DNA of 64,000 bases from Roseinatronobacter monicus (GTDB lineage: Bacteria; Pseudomonadota; Alphaproteobacteria; Rhodobacterales; Rhodobacteraceae): positions 124,001 to 188,000 of the forward strand of contig NZ_VFPT01000002.1 of the NCBI RefSeq assembly GCF_006716865.1, read 5' to 3'. This document shows, piece by piece, positions 16,788 to 24,446 of this stretch. Numbering within the stretch: position 1 is the first letter of the stretch; every line of letters begins with the position of its first letter. The notes beneath the pieces were generated by a model that saw nothing but the letters and a program-made list of their open reading frames with translations, was not told the origin of the DNA and made no database searches. The position numbers and the translations under genes are program-made.

Positions 16788-16856
16788 CGATCCCAAACAT
16801 CGGCGGTTCCCGATCCGCCAGATTGAAAATTCAAAACAACCATTCAGGCGGTCCCA

Positions 16857-18377
16857 ATGATGCTGGAAGCCTTTGTTGATGCGCTTTACCTTGCCTTCAG
16901 CCCCGAAGTCATTCTGTATGTGGCCATCGGTGTTTTCATGGGGGTTACACTGGGTGCAATCCCCGGCCTGAGCGGCGACATGGCAATCGCCATCTTGCTG
17001 CCGATCGTATTTTTCCTTGAACCGGCTGCGGCACTTGGATTGCTGACGGGCATTTATAAGGGGGGGATGTTTGGCGGGTCGATTTCTGCAATCTCATTCG
17101 GGGTGCCGGGCACGCCCGGCTCTGCGGCAACGGCGATTGATGGCTATCAGGCCAAGCTGAAAGGTTACCCGAACAAAGCGCTGAATACGGCGCTTTATTC
17201 GTCGGTGATCGGCGACACCACAAGTGACTTTGTGCTTATCTTCCTAGCGCTGCCGCTGGCTATTGTTGCGCTCACATTCGGGCCGGTGGAATTCTTCGCG
17301 CTCTATGCTTTCTCGCTTTTGCTGATCTCGGCGCTGACCAAAGGCAAAGTGGCGAAAGGGGTGGCGATGGCCGCGCTCGGCATTCTGCTGGCCATGATCG
17401 GTCGCGACCCTATCGGGGGCTCGGTCCGGCTGACATTCGGCATCCCTGAACTGTCGGGTGGCCTTGCGCTGATCCCTGTGCTTGTCGGCATATTCGCGGT
17501 GTCAGAACTAATCATACAGTTGTCGAAGGCGTGGATGGAGCGGGTCCGCCGGATCGTTGATGAGACCAAACAACAGGCGCAATCACTGCTGGGCGATTAT
17601 GACGCCAGCAAAGACAAGTTGACCTTCGCCGAGTTCCGCGCCACGATGAAGGCCACATGGATTGGCACAACGATGGGCACGCTAATCGGGGCCCTGCCCG
17701 GCGCGGGGTCATCTCTGGCGGCGTTCATCAGCTATGGGCTTGCACAACGCTTTTCACGGCACCCTGGCGAGTTCGGAAAAGGATCGCTTGAAGGTGTCGC
17801 TGCTGCCGAGGCCGGCAATAGTGCGACTTCCGGCTCCACGCTCATTCCGCTTTTTGCCTTCGGCATTCCGGGCAGTGCTACTGCCGCGCTATTTGGGGCG
17901 GCTTTTATCTTGATGGGGATGACGCCCGGCCCTCGACTGATCTATGATCATACTGAGGTCATCTATGCGCTGTTCCTGATCCTGATCTATGCCAACATCA
18001 TCAATCTCGCGCTATCGCATTTCCTGCTGCCACTGTATTCCAAGATTGCCATGATCAAGTCGCGTATTCTGCTGCCCATTGTCTGCGTGCTAGCTATTCT
18101 GGGCACCTTCGCTGCAGGCAATTCGGTGATTGATGTCTGGGTGCTGCTGTTTGCCGGACTGCTAGGGGTTGTGTTGCGGGTCTATAATTTTCCGCTGGCG
18201 CCGCTGATTCTTGGTTTCATCGTCGCACCCGGAGCAGAGCGCGCCTTGCGTCAATCGCTATTGATCGGTCGGGGTGAATGGACACACTTGCTGTCGAGCC
18301 CAATTGCCATTGGCCTGTATGCGACCGCTGCGATCATGATCTTCACCTTTACCGTGGTTATGCGCGAGCGAAAGTAA
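16857..18377 (+). CDS. tctA: Tripartite tricarboxylate transporter, large permease subunit
   Basis: A 506-aa integral membrane protein of the usual TctA length with about 12 helices. Two signature repeats are present: GVTLGAIPGLSGDMAIAILL near residue 30 and GTTMGTLIGALPGAGSSLAA near residue 270. Substrate-channel segments GTPGSAATAIDGYQA and GIPGSATAALFGAAFILMG are also seen. It uses an ion gradient to import the substrate delivered by TctC. The small subunit gene follows after about 25 bp. Confidence 0.93.
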   Translation: MMLEAFVDALYLAFSPEVILYVAIGVFMGVTLGAIPGLSGDMAIAILLPIVFFLEPAAALGLLTGIYKGGMFGGSISAISFGVPGTPGSAATAIDGYQAKLKGYPNKALNTALYSSVIGDTTSDFVLIFLALPLAIVALTFGPVEFFALYAFSLLLISALTKGKVAKGVAMAALGILLAMIGRDPIGGSVRLTFGIPELSGGLALIPVLVGIFAVSELIIQLSKAWMERVRRIVDETKQQAQSLLGDYDASKDKLTFAEFRATMKATWIGTTMGTLIGALPGAGSSLAAFISYGLAQRFSRHPGEFGKGSLEGVAAAEAGNSATSGSTLIPLFAFGIPGSATAALFGAAFILMGMTPGPRLIYDHTEVIYALFLILIYANIINLALSHFLLPLYSKIAMIKSRILLPIVCVLAILGTFAAGNSVIDVWVLLFAGLLGVVLRVYNFPLAPLILGFIVAPGAERALRQSLLIGRGEWTHLLSSPIAIGLYATAAIMIFTFTVVMRERK

Positions 18378-18402
18378 CTTGTGTTCCGAAAGGGTGCCAA
18401 AG

Positions 18403-18882
18403 ATGAAGAATATCTTTTCAACTGCCTTTACCCGTCTGGACTTTTTCACTGGGCTGGTCACCATAATTATTGGCGTGGTTGGCCTGCTGGACATCACCTA
18501 CGGCAACTGGCGTCCGGGGCCCGGACTGGGGCCTCATGCCTTTCCGCAGCTTGCCTACATCACCCTGATCATTGCAGGTCTTGCAATCTGGATTGATGTG
18601 CTGCGCGGCAAATCTGATGACCCCCCGGAAAACCTGCGCGCGATTTTGCTGACGGGCGTGGGGTTGGTCGCAATAGGCATGGGTATGTTCTGGTTGATTG
18701 GAAAACTGGGATTGATCGTCAGCGTGGCCGCGACGCTGATCGGAGCGAGCTTTCTGCTGACGCGCCATCCTTTTCAGCATTGGCCCAGTACAATTGTGGT
18801 TCCGATCATTGCCACAGCAGTAATCTGGGTTCTGTTTGTTCAACTGATTAACATACCTCTGCCACGTGGATTGCTATTCTGA
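18403..18882 (+). CDS. tctB: Tripartite tricarboxylate transporter, small subunit
   Basis: A 159-aa protein with four hydrophobic helices (about residues 12-32, 45-62, 84-106 and 118-145) and the short GPGLGPHAFPQL motif typical of TctB. ATG 18403 with AAAGG upstream is preferred over 18379. Gene order C-A-B places it last. It is required for transport together with TctA; its exact role is not known. Confidence 0.85.
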   Translation: MKNIFSTAFTRLDFFTGLVTIIIGVVGLLDITYGNWRPGPGLGPHAFPQLAYITLIIAGLAIWIDVLRGKSDDPPENLRAILLTGVGLVAIGMGMFWLIGKLGLIVSVAATLIGASFLLTRHPFQHWPSTIVVPIIATAVIWVLFVQLINIPLPRGLLF

Positions 18883-19386
18883 AGGTCTCGCTTCCGATAT
18901 ATGTTCTGGCATGTTGGAGATCCTTACAAAAGCACCGCCGTTTATTGTATGAATTGGAACTCGCTGATCCCCTAAAATGATGGTATCATTCAGGCACTCT
19001 TTCATCGGTAATTGCTTCGTATTCTGGTTATACAGCTACTTTCTGTAGACGCACCCGGCCTTTTGAAGCCTCTTTTTTCGGAGATTAGCGTAGCGACCAG
19101 AATCTGCCCACCTGCCGATACTGCCGCTTGCAGGCGTATTCGAAAGAGGCTGCCTCTCTGTCCGACGCTGCGCGGATTCTGAAAGACCGCTTCGCGGAAT
19201 GTCGCACCACAAGCCGGCCGGCCGCTTTGGGCCGGGCACGTCGATTACCTTACCTTCGACGCAAGGGGCGGAAAGCTGTCTGTTGCCGGTGCCGCATTGC
19301 GTCTGCAGAAACTCGCGAAAGCGGCCGGTCGCTGAGCTGTTTCCTTTCAACCAACGCAATAAGCGGGGCAATTTCAACATCCACCC
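18883..19386. other. Intergenic stretch with a possible decayed gene tail
   Basis: No intact gene. On the plus strand about 19199-19335, one frame ends HVDYLTFDARGGKLSVAGAA...LAKAAGR and then a stop. It looks like protein-coding composition but lacks a start and is preceded by a stop codon. It may be a fragment of a lost gene. The rest is unremarkable. Confidence 0.25.
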
Positions 19387-20260
19387 TCAAAGCCGTATCA
19401 ACCCCATCGACAGCTTTCCGCGCTGGCGGCGCCGATAAAGCCCTGCGAGCACCATTATGAACAGCCCGATGAAGCCAAATGTCAGTATGGGATAGTGCTC
19501 TGCTGGAATTACAGGCCGCAACAGGAACATCATCACAGCGCACCAGCCAGCAAGCGATAATGTTTCGCCTATAGCGTTTCGCGTTAAACCTGAATCACCT
19601 AACTCTGCCTGAAATCTTCGATTTCAACGCGTTACGTGATACGTGATGTTTCAAGGTAAACGCGAAACGCTTTAAGAGCAACGTCCAGTGGACCCGCGGT
19701 GCGCGATGGCGTCGGGGCAAGCTGTAGGGGAACAGTGTGTTCACCCCTGCGCCGAACAGGATCAGGATCGTCCACAGGCCGCCATTTTGCGGTGTCGCGA
19801 CGGCCAGTCCGAAGCCGAAAGCGAAAATCGTGGGAATAAGAAAAACGCTCCGAAGTGCTTTGCGCACGCGCCTTTGCGCGACGATCACGGGCAGGTAGTG
19901 CAAAAGCCACGCTGCGGTGAGCAGTGCAAGAATACTAAAGCCTGGCCACCACAGACGCAGATACTCCAACAGCGGCAGCCCATTTCGCGGGGTCATGGAA
20001 AGGTTCCACGCCAGCAGCGCCAGAATGAACATGGCATGGCGGCGGGCCATGCGTGGGCCTTTGGGGTTGGCTGGGTTGAAATGTTGCTGCAAGGCAAGCG
20101 GCATGAACACGACATAGGCCAGCGCCATCGCAAACGCCTGATGCCGCCATTCGGGGACAAAACCCCAGTGCAAATAGACCAACGCCCAAGCCAGTGCCAT
20201 GAGCACAGGAAAGCCAAAGATTATGGCCAAAGCGATTGTAGCGCCGCGATCTGTGGTCAT
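19387..20260 (-). pseudogene. Membrane protein paralog 1, interrupted by a MITE
   Basis: The start at 20260 (MTTDRG) matches the start of paralog 2 (MTTDRD). The protein has about six hydrophobic helices, the motif GPRMARRHAM after helix 2 and FPYSLPRRHRAP late in the chain. After HWTLLL the frame enters a 101-bp insertion and soon stops (19595). Removing the insertion and one TA joins HWTLLL to GETLSLAGWCAVMMFLL... and continues to a stop at 19387, aligning with TLLIGEWMS of paralog 2 and ISIGEHLS of paralog 3. It is thus a recently broken gene of the same unknown family. Last gene of the leftward operon. Confidence 0.85.
19572..19672. mobile_element. 101-bp MITE flanked by TA duplication
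   Basis: The ends TAGCGTTTCGCGTTAAACCT (left) and AAGCGTTTCGCGTTTACCTT (right end, reverse complement) form inverted repeats of about 24 bp with few mismatches. TA dinucleotides flank both sides (19570-19571 and 19673-19674). There is no coding capacity. Structure and TA target fit a miniature element mobilised by an IS630/Tc1-type transposase. Insertion into a gene whose reading frame is restored by its removal defines both ends precisely. Confidence 0.85.
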
Positions 20261-20280
20261 GGGGTGCTTTCTGGCACGGG

Positions 20281-21066
20281 TCAAAAACGGCGCGTATAGG
20301 CGGGTGGCTTGTTGTTGTTTTTGCGCGCATGGACGAAAATCATCGCCCCGATCCCCGCTCCGATCACGGCCCCAATAACACTTGCGACAGGGTCGTGATC
20401 AGGCCCCAACGTGAGCGTGAATATAATGCTGAAAAACGCGGCCGTAGACATCCATTCTCCGATCAGCAAGGTCAGGTTTGCCAGTGCGCTCGCACCGTGT
20501 CTTCGGGCAAGTGCCATGGGGAAAATCACATTTTCCAACAGGCCGATCATGAACACCCATGCCCAGATCATTTCAGCCACAGACCAGCCGCTCATGACCC
20601 CGAAAAATGCAGCAAGGGCAAGCGATGCCCCGATCAGCATGCTGATCTCTTTGAACAACACACGGCGCATTCGGGGGTTTTTCCGAATACTGGGAAGGTA
20701 ACGCCACAGCCACACAGCCCCGCCAACAGCAATCCATAGCAGAACCAGCCACCAGATGCTTTCGCGATCCAGTGCCACAGCCACCGGCAGAAACCCCACG
20801 GCGCCCATGAACAGGGACAGAATCCCGAAAATCACCATGATATGACGTCGGGCCATGCGTGGGCCATAGGTGGATGCGGGCCAGTTATGTTGCATCAGTA
20901 GGCCGGGCATCAGCATGACGACAAGGACTGACAGCCAGAGAAAATCATCTGAACTGCCTGCTGCCGGAGAATCCAACCACCACAGAAAAGCCCCCAATCC
21001 TACGAAAAGAAATACTACAAAGGCGAGCACGGCAAACGAGAGGTGGGTATCGCGGTCGGTTGTCAT
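20281..21066 (-). CDS. Membrane protein paralog 2 (unknown function)
   Basis: A 261-aa protein starting MTTDRD at 21066. The upstream in-frame extension overlaps the previous gene and is not conserved in the paralogs. It has six hydrophobic helices, GPRMARRHIM following helix 2, FPMALARRHGASA before the penultimate helix, LLIGEWMS leading into helix 5, and a basic tail. It is clearly related over its full length to its two neighbours. No catalytic motif is visible; the conserved Arg/His clusters lie at cytoplasmic loops and could bind a ligand or partner. Part of the leftward operon, 34 bp after paralog 3. Confidence 0.75.
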   Translation of the reverse strand: MTTDRDTHLSFAVLAFVVFLFVGLGAFLWWLDSPAAGSSDDFLWLSVLVVMLMPGLLMQHNWPASTYGPRMARRHIMVIFGILSLFMGAVGFLPVAVALDRESIWWLVLLWIAVGGAVWLWRYLPSIRKNPRMRRVLFKEISMLIGASLALAAFFGVMSGWSVAEMIWAWVFMIGLLENVIFPMALARRHGASALANLTLLIGEWMSTAAFFSIIFTLTLGPDHDPVASVIGAVIGAGIGAMIFVHARKNNNKPPAYTRRF

Positions 21067-21100
21067 TTGTTTATATCCATCAATAAAATCCGCCTCAGGG

Positions 21101-21910
21101 CTAATGGCGATAGAATTTATGAGGCCGGTTCGGGGTCTGCCCCCGCCAATCCAACCATGCAAAGACAAGCGTCACCGCAGTCAATGCCCCTGCAATCCCG
21201 ATGGTCGAGATGACGAGATAGGCAATCTGCTGATCTGGATCGTCAGGGCGGCCAAACCCGCTTAGCACAAGAAAAGTCAGTAGCGCCGCGCCAAAGGACA
21301 AATGTTCGCCGATGCTGATGACCCCGCGTCCAAGTCGGATGGCCCCATGCCGGGGCAGCGTTTCGGGCAGCACGACAGTGCTGACCACGCCCAGACATAT
21401 CAACCATATCCAAAGGGCGTGCGCCGGCGTGGACTGCGCAATCAGCCAAAGCGGCACGGCCAAGAGCGAGGTGATTCCCACTCGAAGCGCGGCGCGGCGG
21501 CCCAAAGCGCGGCGGGCAGACGGGCGTATGTGGTTGACATGAAAAAGAAGTTCCCACAGGCTCATAGCCGCAATCACCCCAAGAAAGGGCAACCATTTCA
21601 GAAGCATCGTTGCAAGGTCATCATTGAGCTGCGGTTCGCCGGGCGCCAATAGCAGGGCCAGAATGCCTGCAAAGCTGATAAAGCGCCGCCGCATCTTGCG
21701 TGGGCCGTTCGGCACCGCACTGTTTCGCTCTTGCCACAACGCAGAGGGCGCAAGCCAGATCAACGCCAAGGCCATGACCAGTGCGGTGTGATAAGGTTCG
21801 CGCGGGGTGTCAGGCATGGCTAGCGCCACCACTTGCATCGCCCCGAGGAACAACGCGGGCAGCCCGGCCAGGAAAACCAGCGACCAGAGCGCATCACGGT
21901 TGGTTTTCAC
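21101..21910 (-). CDS. Membrane protein paralog 3 (unknown function)
   Basis: A 269-aa protein with six or seven hydrophobic helices. The start is GTG at 21910, overlapping the TGA of the DUF6404-like gene (CTGTGAAAA), which implies translational coupling. It shares with paralogs 1 and 2 the N-terminal (K/T)T(N/D)RD, a GPRKMRRRFISF loop after helix 2, an LPETLPRHGAI segment and ISIGEHLSFGAAL. Family unknown to me. Confidence 0.75.
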   Translation of the reverse strand: MKTNRDALWSLVFLAGLPALFLGAMQVVALAMPDTPREPYHTALVMALALIWLAPSALWQERNSAVPNGPRKMRRRFISFAGILALLLAPGEPQLNDDLATMLLKWLPFLGVIAAMSLWELLFHVNHIRPSARRALGRRAALRVGITSLLAVPLWLIAQSTPAHALWIWLICLGVVSTVVLPETLPRHGAIRLGRGVISIGEHLSFGAALLTFLVLSGFGRPDDPDQQIAYLVISTIGIAGALTAVTLVFAWLDWRGQTPNRPHKFYRH

Positions 21911-22284
21911 AGCGTGTCCCAGTCGCGCAAGCGGTGTTTGCGGCGGTCATAAAGCAGCGACAGGGCCAAGCCCAAGCCCATCACACTCCAAAAAATGCCA
22001 GACCTGACAAGATACTCCCACGGGACCCCGACGAATCCCGCCGTAACCCACGCTTCCCGCCAGGCCCACATCCACATCAAGGCGCCCCACCCGATGACGA
22101 AAAACAGCGCATATCCAAGGAACACGCGCATGCATGACCGATAATGCGGTGGTCGCAACCGCAGGCCCAGTCTGCGTAAGGCGTGATCCATATGGGGGTC
22201 ATAATTCGCGGACCACATGCCGGTTGCCCGTAGCTCTGCCAGTGCAGCGGCCAGTTTGCGGTCGAATTCCGCCTTGTCTGTCAT
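21907..22284 (-). CDS. DUF6404-like small membrane protein
   Basis: A 125-aa protein. The N-terminal soluble part (residues 1-45) contains ELRATGMWSANYDP and LRRLGLRLRPPHY. Two transmembrane helices follow (about 50-72 and 85-112), then a basic tail ending RLRDWDTL. The TGMW..NY.P...RLG...PPHY pattern corresponds to what I remember of DUF6404. First gene of the leftward operon, translationally coupled to paralog 3 and transcribed from the 102-bp region shared with the rightward operon. Function unknown. Confidence 0.7.
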   Translation of the reverse strand: MTDKAEFDRKLAAALAELRATGMWSANYDPHMDHALRRLGLRLRPPHYRSCMRVFLGYALFFVIGWGALMWMWAWREAWVTAGFVGVPWEYLVRSGIFWSVMGLGLALSLLYDRRKHRLRDWDTL

Positions 22285-22321
22285 CGAAATACCCGAACGA
22301 TCCTCAACACGCGCAATATGA

Positions 22322-22373
22322 CTTGCATATCAAGCATCGTGCAAGCATAAATTCATGCATGACATGAATTTAT
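22322..22373 (+). promoter_or_regulatory. Promoter with two inverted repeats between divergent operons
   Basis: A perfect 11-bp inverted repeat ATAAATTCATG / CATGAATTTAT with a 5-nt spacer lies at 22347-22373, just upstream of the start at 22387. A second one, CTTGCA...TGCAAG, spans 22322-22345. A plausible sigma70-type promoter, TTGCAT (22324) - 17 bp - ATAAAT (22347), has its -10 box inside the first palindrome, so a dimeric regulator bound there would block it. The HTH protein encoded at 22914 is the natural candidate. Confidence 0.6.
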
Positions 22374-22386
22374 ACTCGGGGGGCAG

Positions 22387-22914
22387 ATGCAACGCATTCA
22401 ACGCATGGCGACAGCGCTTTTGCCCGTGATGGGCGTGTTCTGTCTGTTTTACGTTATCTTCACCGGGCATGATGCGCTTGATCTGGCCATCCTGACGCCC
22501 GAGCGCTGGCTTGAAAGCCGATATGCCGATCCGCAAGCGCAAATCGCGCAAAGCACGCGGATCATCGCGGCCTTTGCCATGCTTAGCCCGGTCATCGCGG
22601 GGCTCGTGGCCGTGTTCATGGCGATCTATGTGCTTAACCTTGTGCGCCAAGGCGTGCTGTTTGATGAACGCATCGCGCAGGGGTTCCGCGTGGCCGGGGT
22701 GGCGACAGCCGTTTCGGGCATTCTGGGCATGGCGATATCGTGGCTCAGGCCCACCATCCTGTCTTGGCACAACCAGGGCGGCGCGCTTGCGCCCGATGTC
22801 TTCTTCCACTCTGACACGGCCGGGCTGATCGTCTGCGGGGCCATGTTCTGGCTGGTCGGCTGGATCATGCGCGAGGCAATACGTATTGCCGATGACAATG
22901 AGGGCTTTGTCTGA
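22387..22914 (+). CDS. DUF2975-like membrane protein
   Basis: A 175-aa protein with four hydrophobic helices (about 9-29, 58-84, 100-118, 142-162). The order of helices and the segment LVRQGVLFDERIAQGFRVAG, which resembles the G.(L/V)F......LR..G loop of DUF2975, support that assignment. It is followed with a TGATG overlap by a short HTH protein, the arrangement usual for DUF2975 genes, where the pair probably forms a membrane-linked regulatory module. First gene of the rightward operon. Confidence 0.7.
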   Translation: MQRIQRMATALLPVMGVFCLFYVIFTGHDALDLAILTPERWLESRYADPQAQIAQSTRIIAAFAMLSPVIAGLVAVFMAIYVLNLVRQGVLFDERIAQGFRVAGVATAVSGILGMAISWLRPTILSWHNQGGALAPDVFFHSDTAGLIVCGAMFWLVGWIMREAIRIADDNEGFV

Positions 22915-23123
22915 TGCAAATCATCGTCAGGCTGGATGTGATGCTGGCCAAACGCAAGATGAAATCCAAGGATCTGGCCGAGGTCATCGGCATCAGCACC
23001 CAAAACCTCAGCCTGCTGAAAACCGGTCAGGTGCGCGGCATCCGGTTTGAAACGCTGGCGAAGATTTGCGCCGCGCTCGACTGCCAGCCGGGCGACCTGC
23101 TGGAAGCCATGCCTGACGACTGA
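22914..23123 (+). CDS. Small XRE-type HTH regulator
   Basis: A 69-aa protein that is essentially one Cro/C1-type helix-turn-helix (KRKMKSKDLAEVIGISTQNLSLLKTGQ..., then RFETLAKICAALDCQPGDLLE). It overlaps the DUF2975-like gene by TGATG. Proteins of this short YozG type commonly accompany DUF2975 and are assumed to repress their own operon. The palindromes at 22322-22373 are likely targets. Confidence 0.85.
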   Translation: MQIIVRLDVMLAKRKMKSKDLAEVIGISTQNLSLLKTGQVRGIRFETLAKICAALDCQPGDLLEAMPDD

Positions 23124-23147
23124 TCAAAACGCCTGCGGGATTTCAGA

Positions 23148-24446
23148 ATGACCCTTTTCAAGAAAATGAGCTTTTTTGCGCTCGCGCTCTGCGCCATGGG
23201 GGCCGGTGCATGGTATCTGATGCAGCCCATTCGTGCCATCAGCTACCATATCACCCCCACCGACACCGCTGGCCGCGCCGAGGTGATCTTGCGTATCGCG
23301 CGCCCCTTTGACCCGGATGAGCAAGTGGGGCTGGCCCATTATGCCGAGCATCTGGCGTGGTATTCCGCCATTGGCGAGGAGGCGCGCGGCCCGGATCGGC
23401 ATTCGGGCGCATGGACCAGCCACCGTGCGGTTTTCTACAGCCTGAGCGGCAAGCCCGAAGACCTGCCCGAACTGACCGCCACACTGGCGCGGGTGTTTGA
23501 CCCGATCACGCTTGCCCCACGTTTTGCCGAAGAAGAGCGCGAGATCATCCATCGCGAGTATCAGATGTTCTTGGGGCAAAACGTAGGGGCGCGCGCGGAT
23601 GAAGCGCTGTCGGAAATTCTGCACGCGGGTACGCCGCTTGGCCCCTCGATCATCGGCACGCCTGAGCAGATCGGCGCGCTGGATTATGACGCCGCGCGCG
23701 CGTGGCACAGCGCCACACACCTGCCGGAAAACGCCGCGTTCATCTTTCGCGGCGATGTCGGGCGCTTGCAGGTCTGGTGCGTCTTGATGGGGTTGCAGCT
23801 TGATCTGACGGGCGATGCGCGCACACCGCCCGCCTATGACATGGGGCAGGACCTGGTGCATCTGGCCGAATTCCCCGACCCGAGCGCCGCCCCGCGCATG
23901 ATCTGGCGGCGGGTGGTGGCGTTGGACACGCCTGTGCCCTACGATCTGCTGGAAGCGCAGCTTGCTCACCTGCGCGCGATGCTCGACACCAATCTGCCCG
24001 GTGGGTTGGCGGGGCCATTGCGGTTTGATGCCCGGATTGCGCGCGAGTTCCGGCTTGATCTGACCGCGATTGATGAGCGCCATATTGAACTGCGCTTTCA
24101 GGCCAGCCCCGATACAGGCACCAGCCTGCCAGGGCTGCGCGCCGCGTTTGAGGCCGCACTGGACGAAATCGCCGCCAGCGGCATCCCTGTGCCGACCTAC
24201 ACGCGCGTCATGGGGCGGATGGACCGCTATTGGCCCAACTGGAGCGACCGCGACAACACCCGCCGCTGGATGGCCGATTACACAACCGACCGTGTGCTGG
24301 CGCTGCGCGATCCGGCATCCAAACGCGTGTTGCAAGAGATCCCGCCACACATCACCCGCGAAAGCGTGAACACTATTCTTGCCGCGCTGTCCCAAAACGG
24401 CCGCACGGCCATCGCCTTCATTGCCCCAAAGGAGTTTTTGGAATGA
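23148..24446 (+). CDS. M16-family metallopeptidase, catalytic-type subunit
   Basis: A 432-aa protein with one N-terminal hydrophobic anchor (about 5-22, FFALALCAMGAGAWYLM). It has the inverted zinc motif HYAEH (HxxEH) at about residue 64 and the downstream glutamate cluster EEEREIIHREYQ, the third zinc ligand of M16 peptidases. The length fits one two-domain M16 half. It likely works in the periplasm or at the inner-membrane surface, as a heterodimer with the next gene product, which lacks the zinc motif and overlaps by 4 bp (ATGA). Substrate unknown. Confidence 0.85.
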   Translation: MTLFKKMSFFALALCAMGAGAWYLMQPIRAISYHITPTDTAGRAEVILRIARPFDPDEQVGLAHYAEHLAWYSAIGEEARGPDRHSGAWTSHRAVFYSLSGKPEDLPELTATLARVFDPITLAPRFAEEEREIIHREYQMFLGQNVGARADEALSEILHAGTPLGPSIIGTPEQIGALDYDAARAWHSATHLPENAAFIFRGDVGRLQVWCVLMGLQLDLTGDARTPPAYDMGQDLVHLAEFPDPSAAPRMIWRRVVALDTPVPYDLLEAQLAHLRAMLDTNLPGGLAGPLRFDARIAREFRLDLTAIDERHIELRFQASPDTGTSLPGLRAAFEAALDEIAASGIPVPTYTRVMGRMDRYWPNWSDRDNTRRWMADYTTDRVLALRDPASKRVLQEIPPHITRESVNTILAALSQNGRTAIAFIAPKEFLE

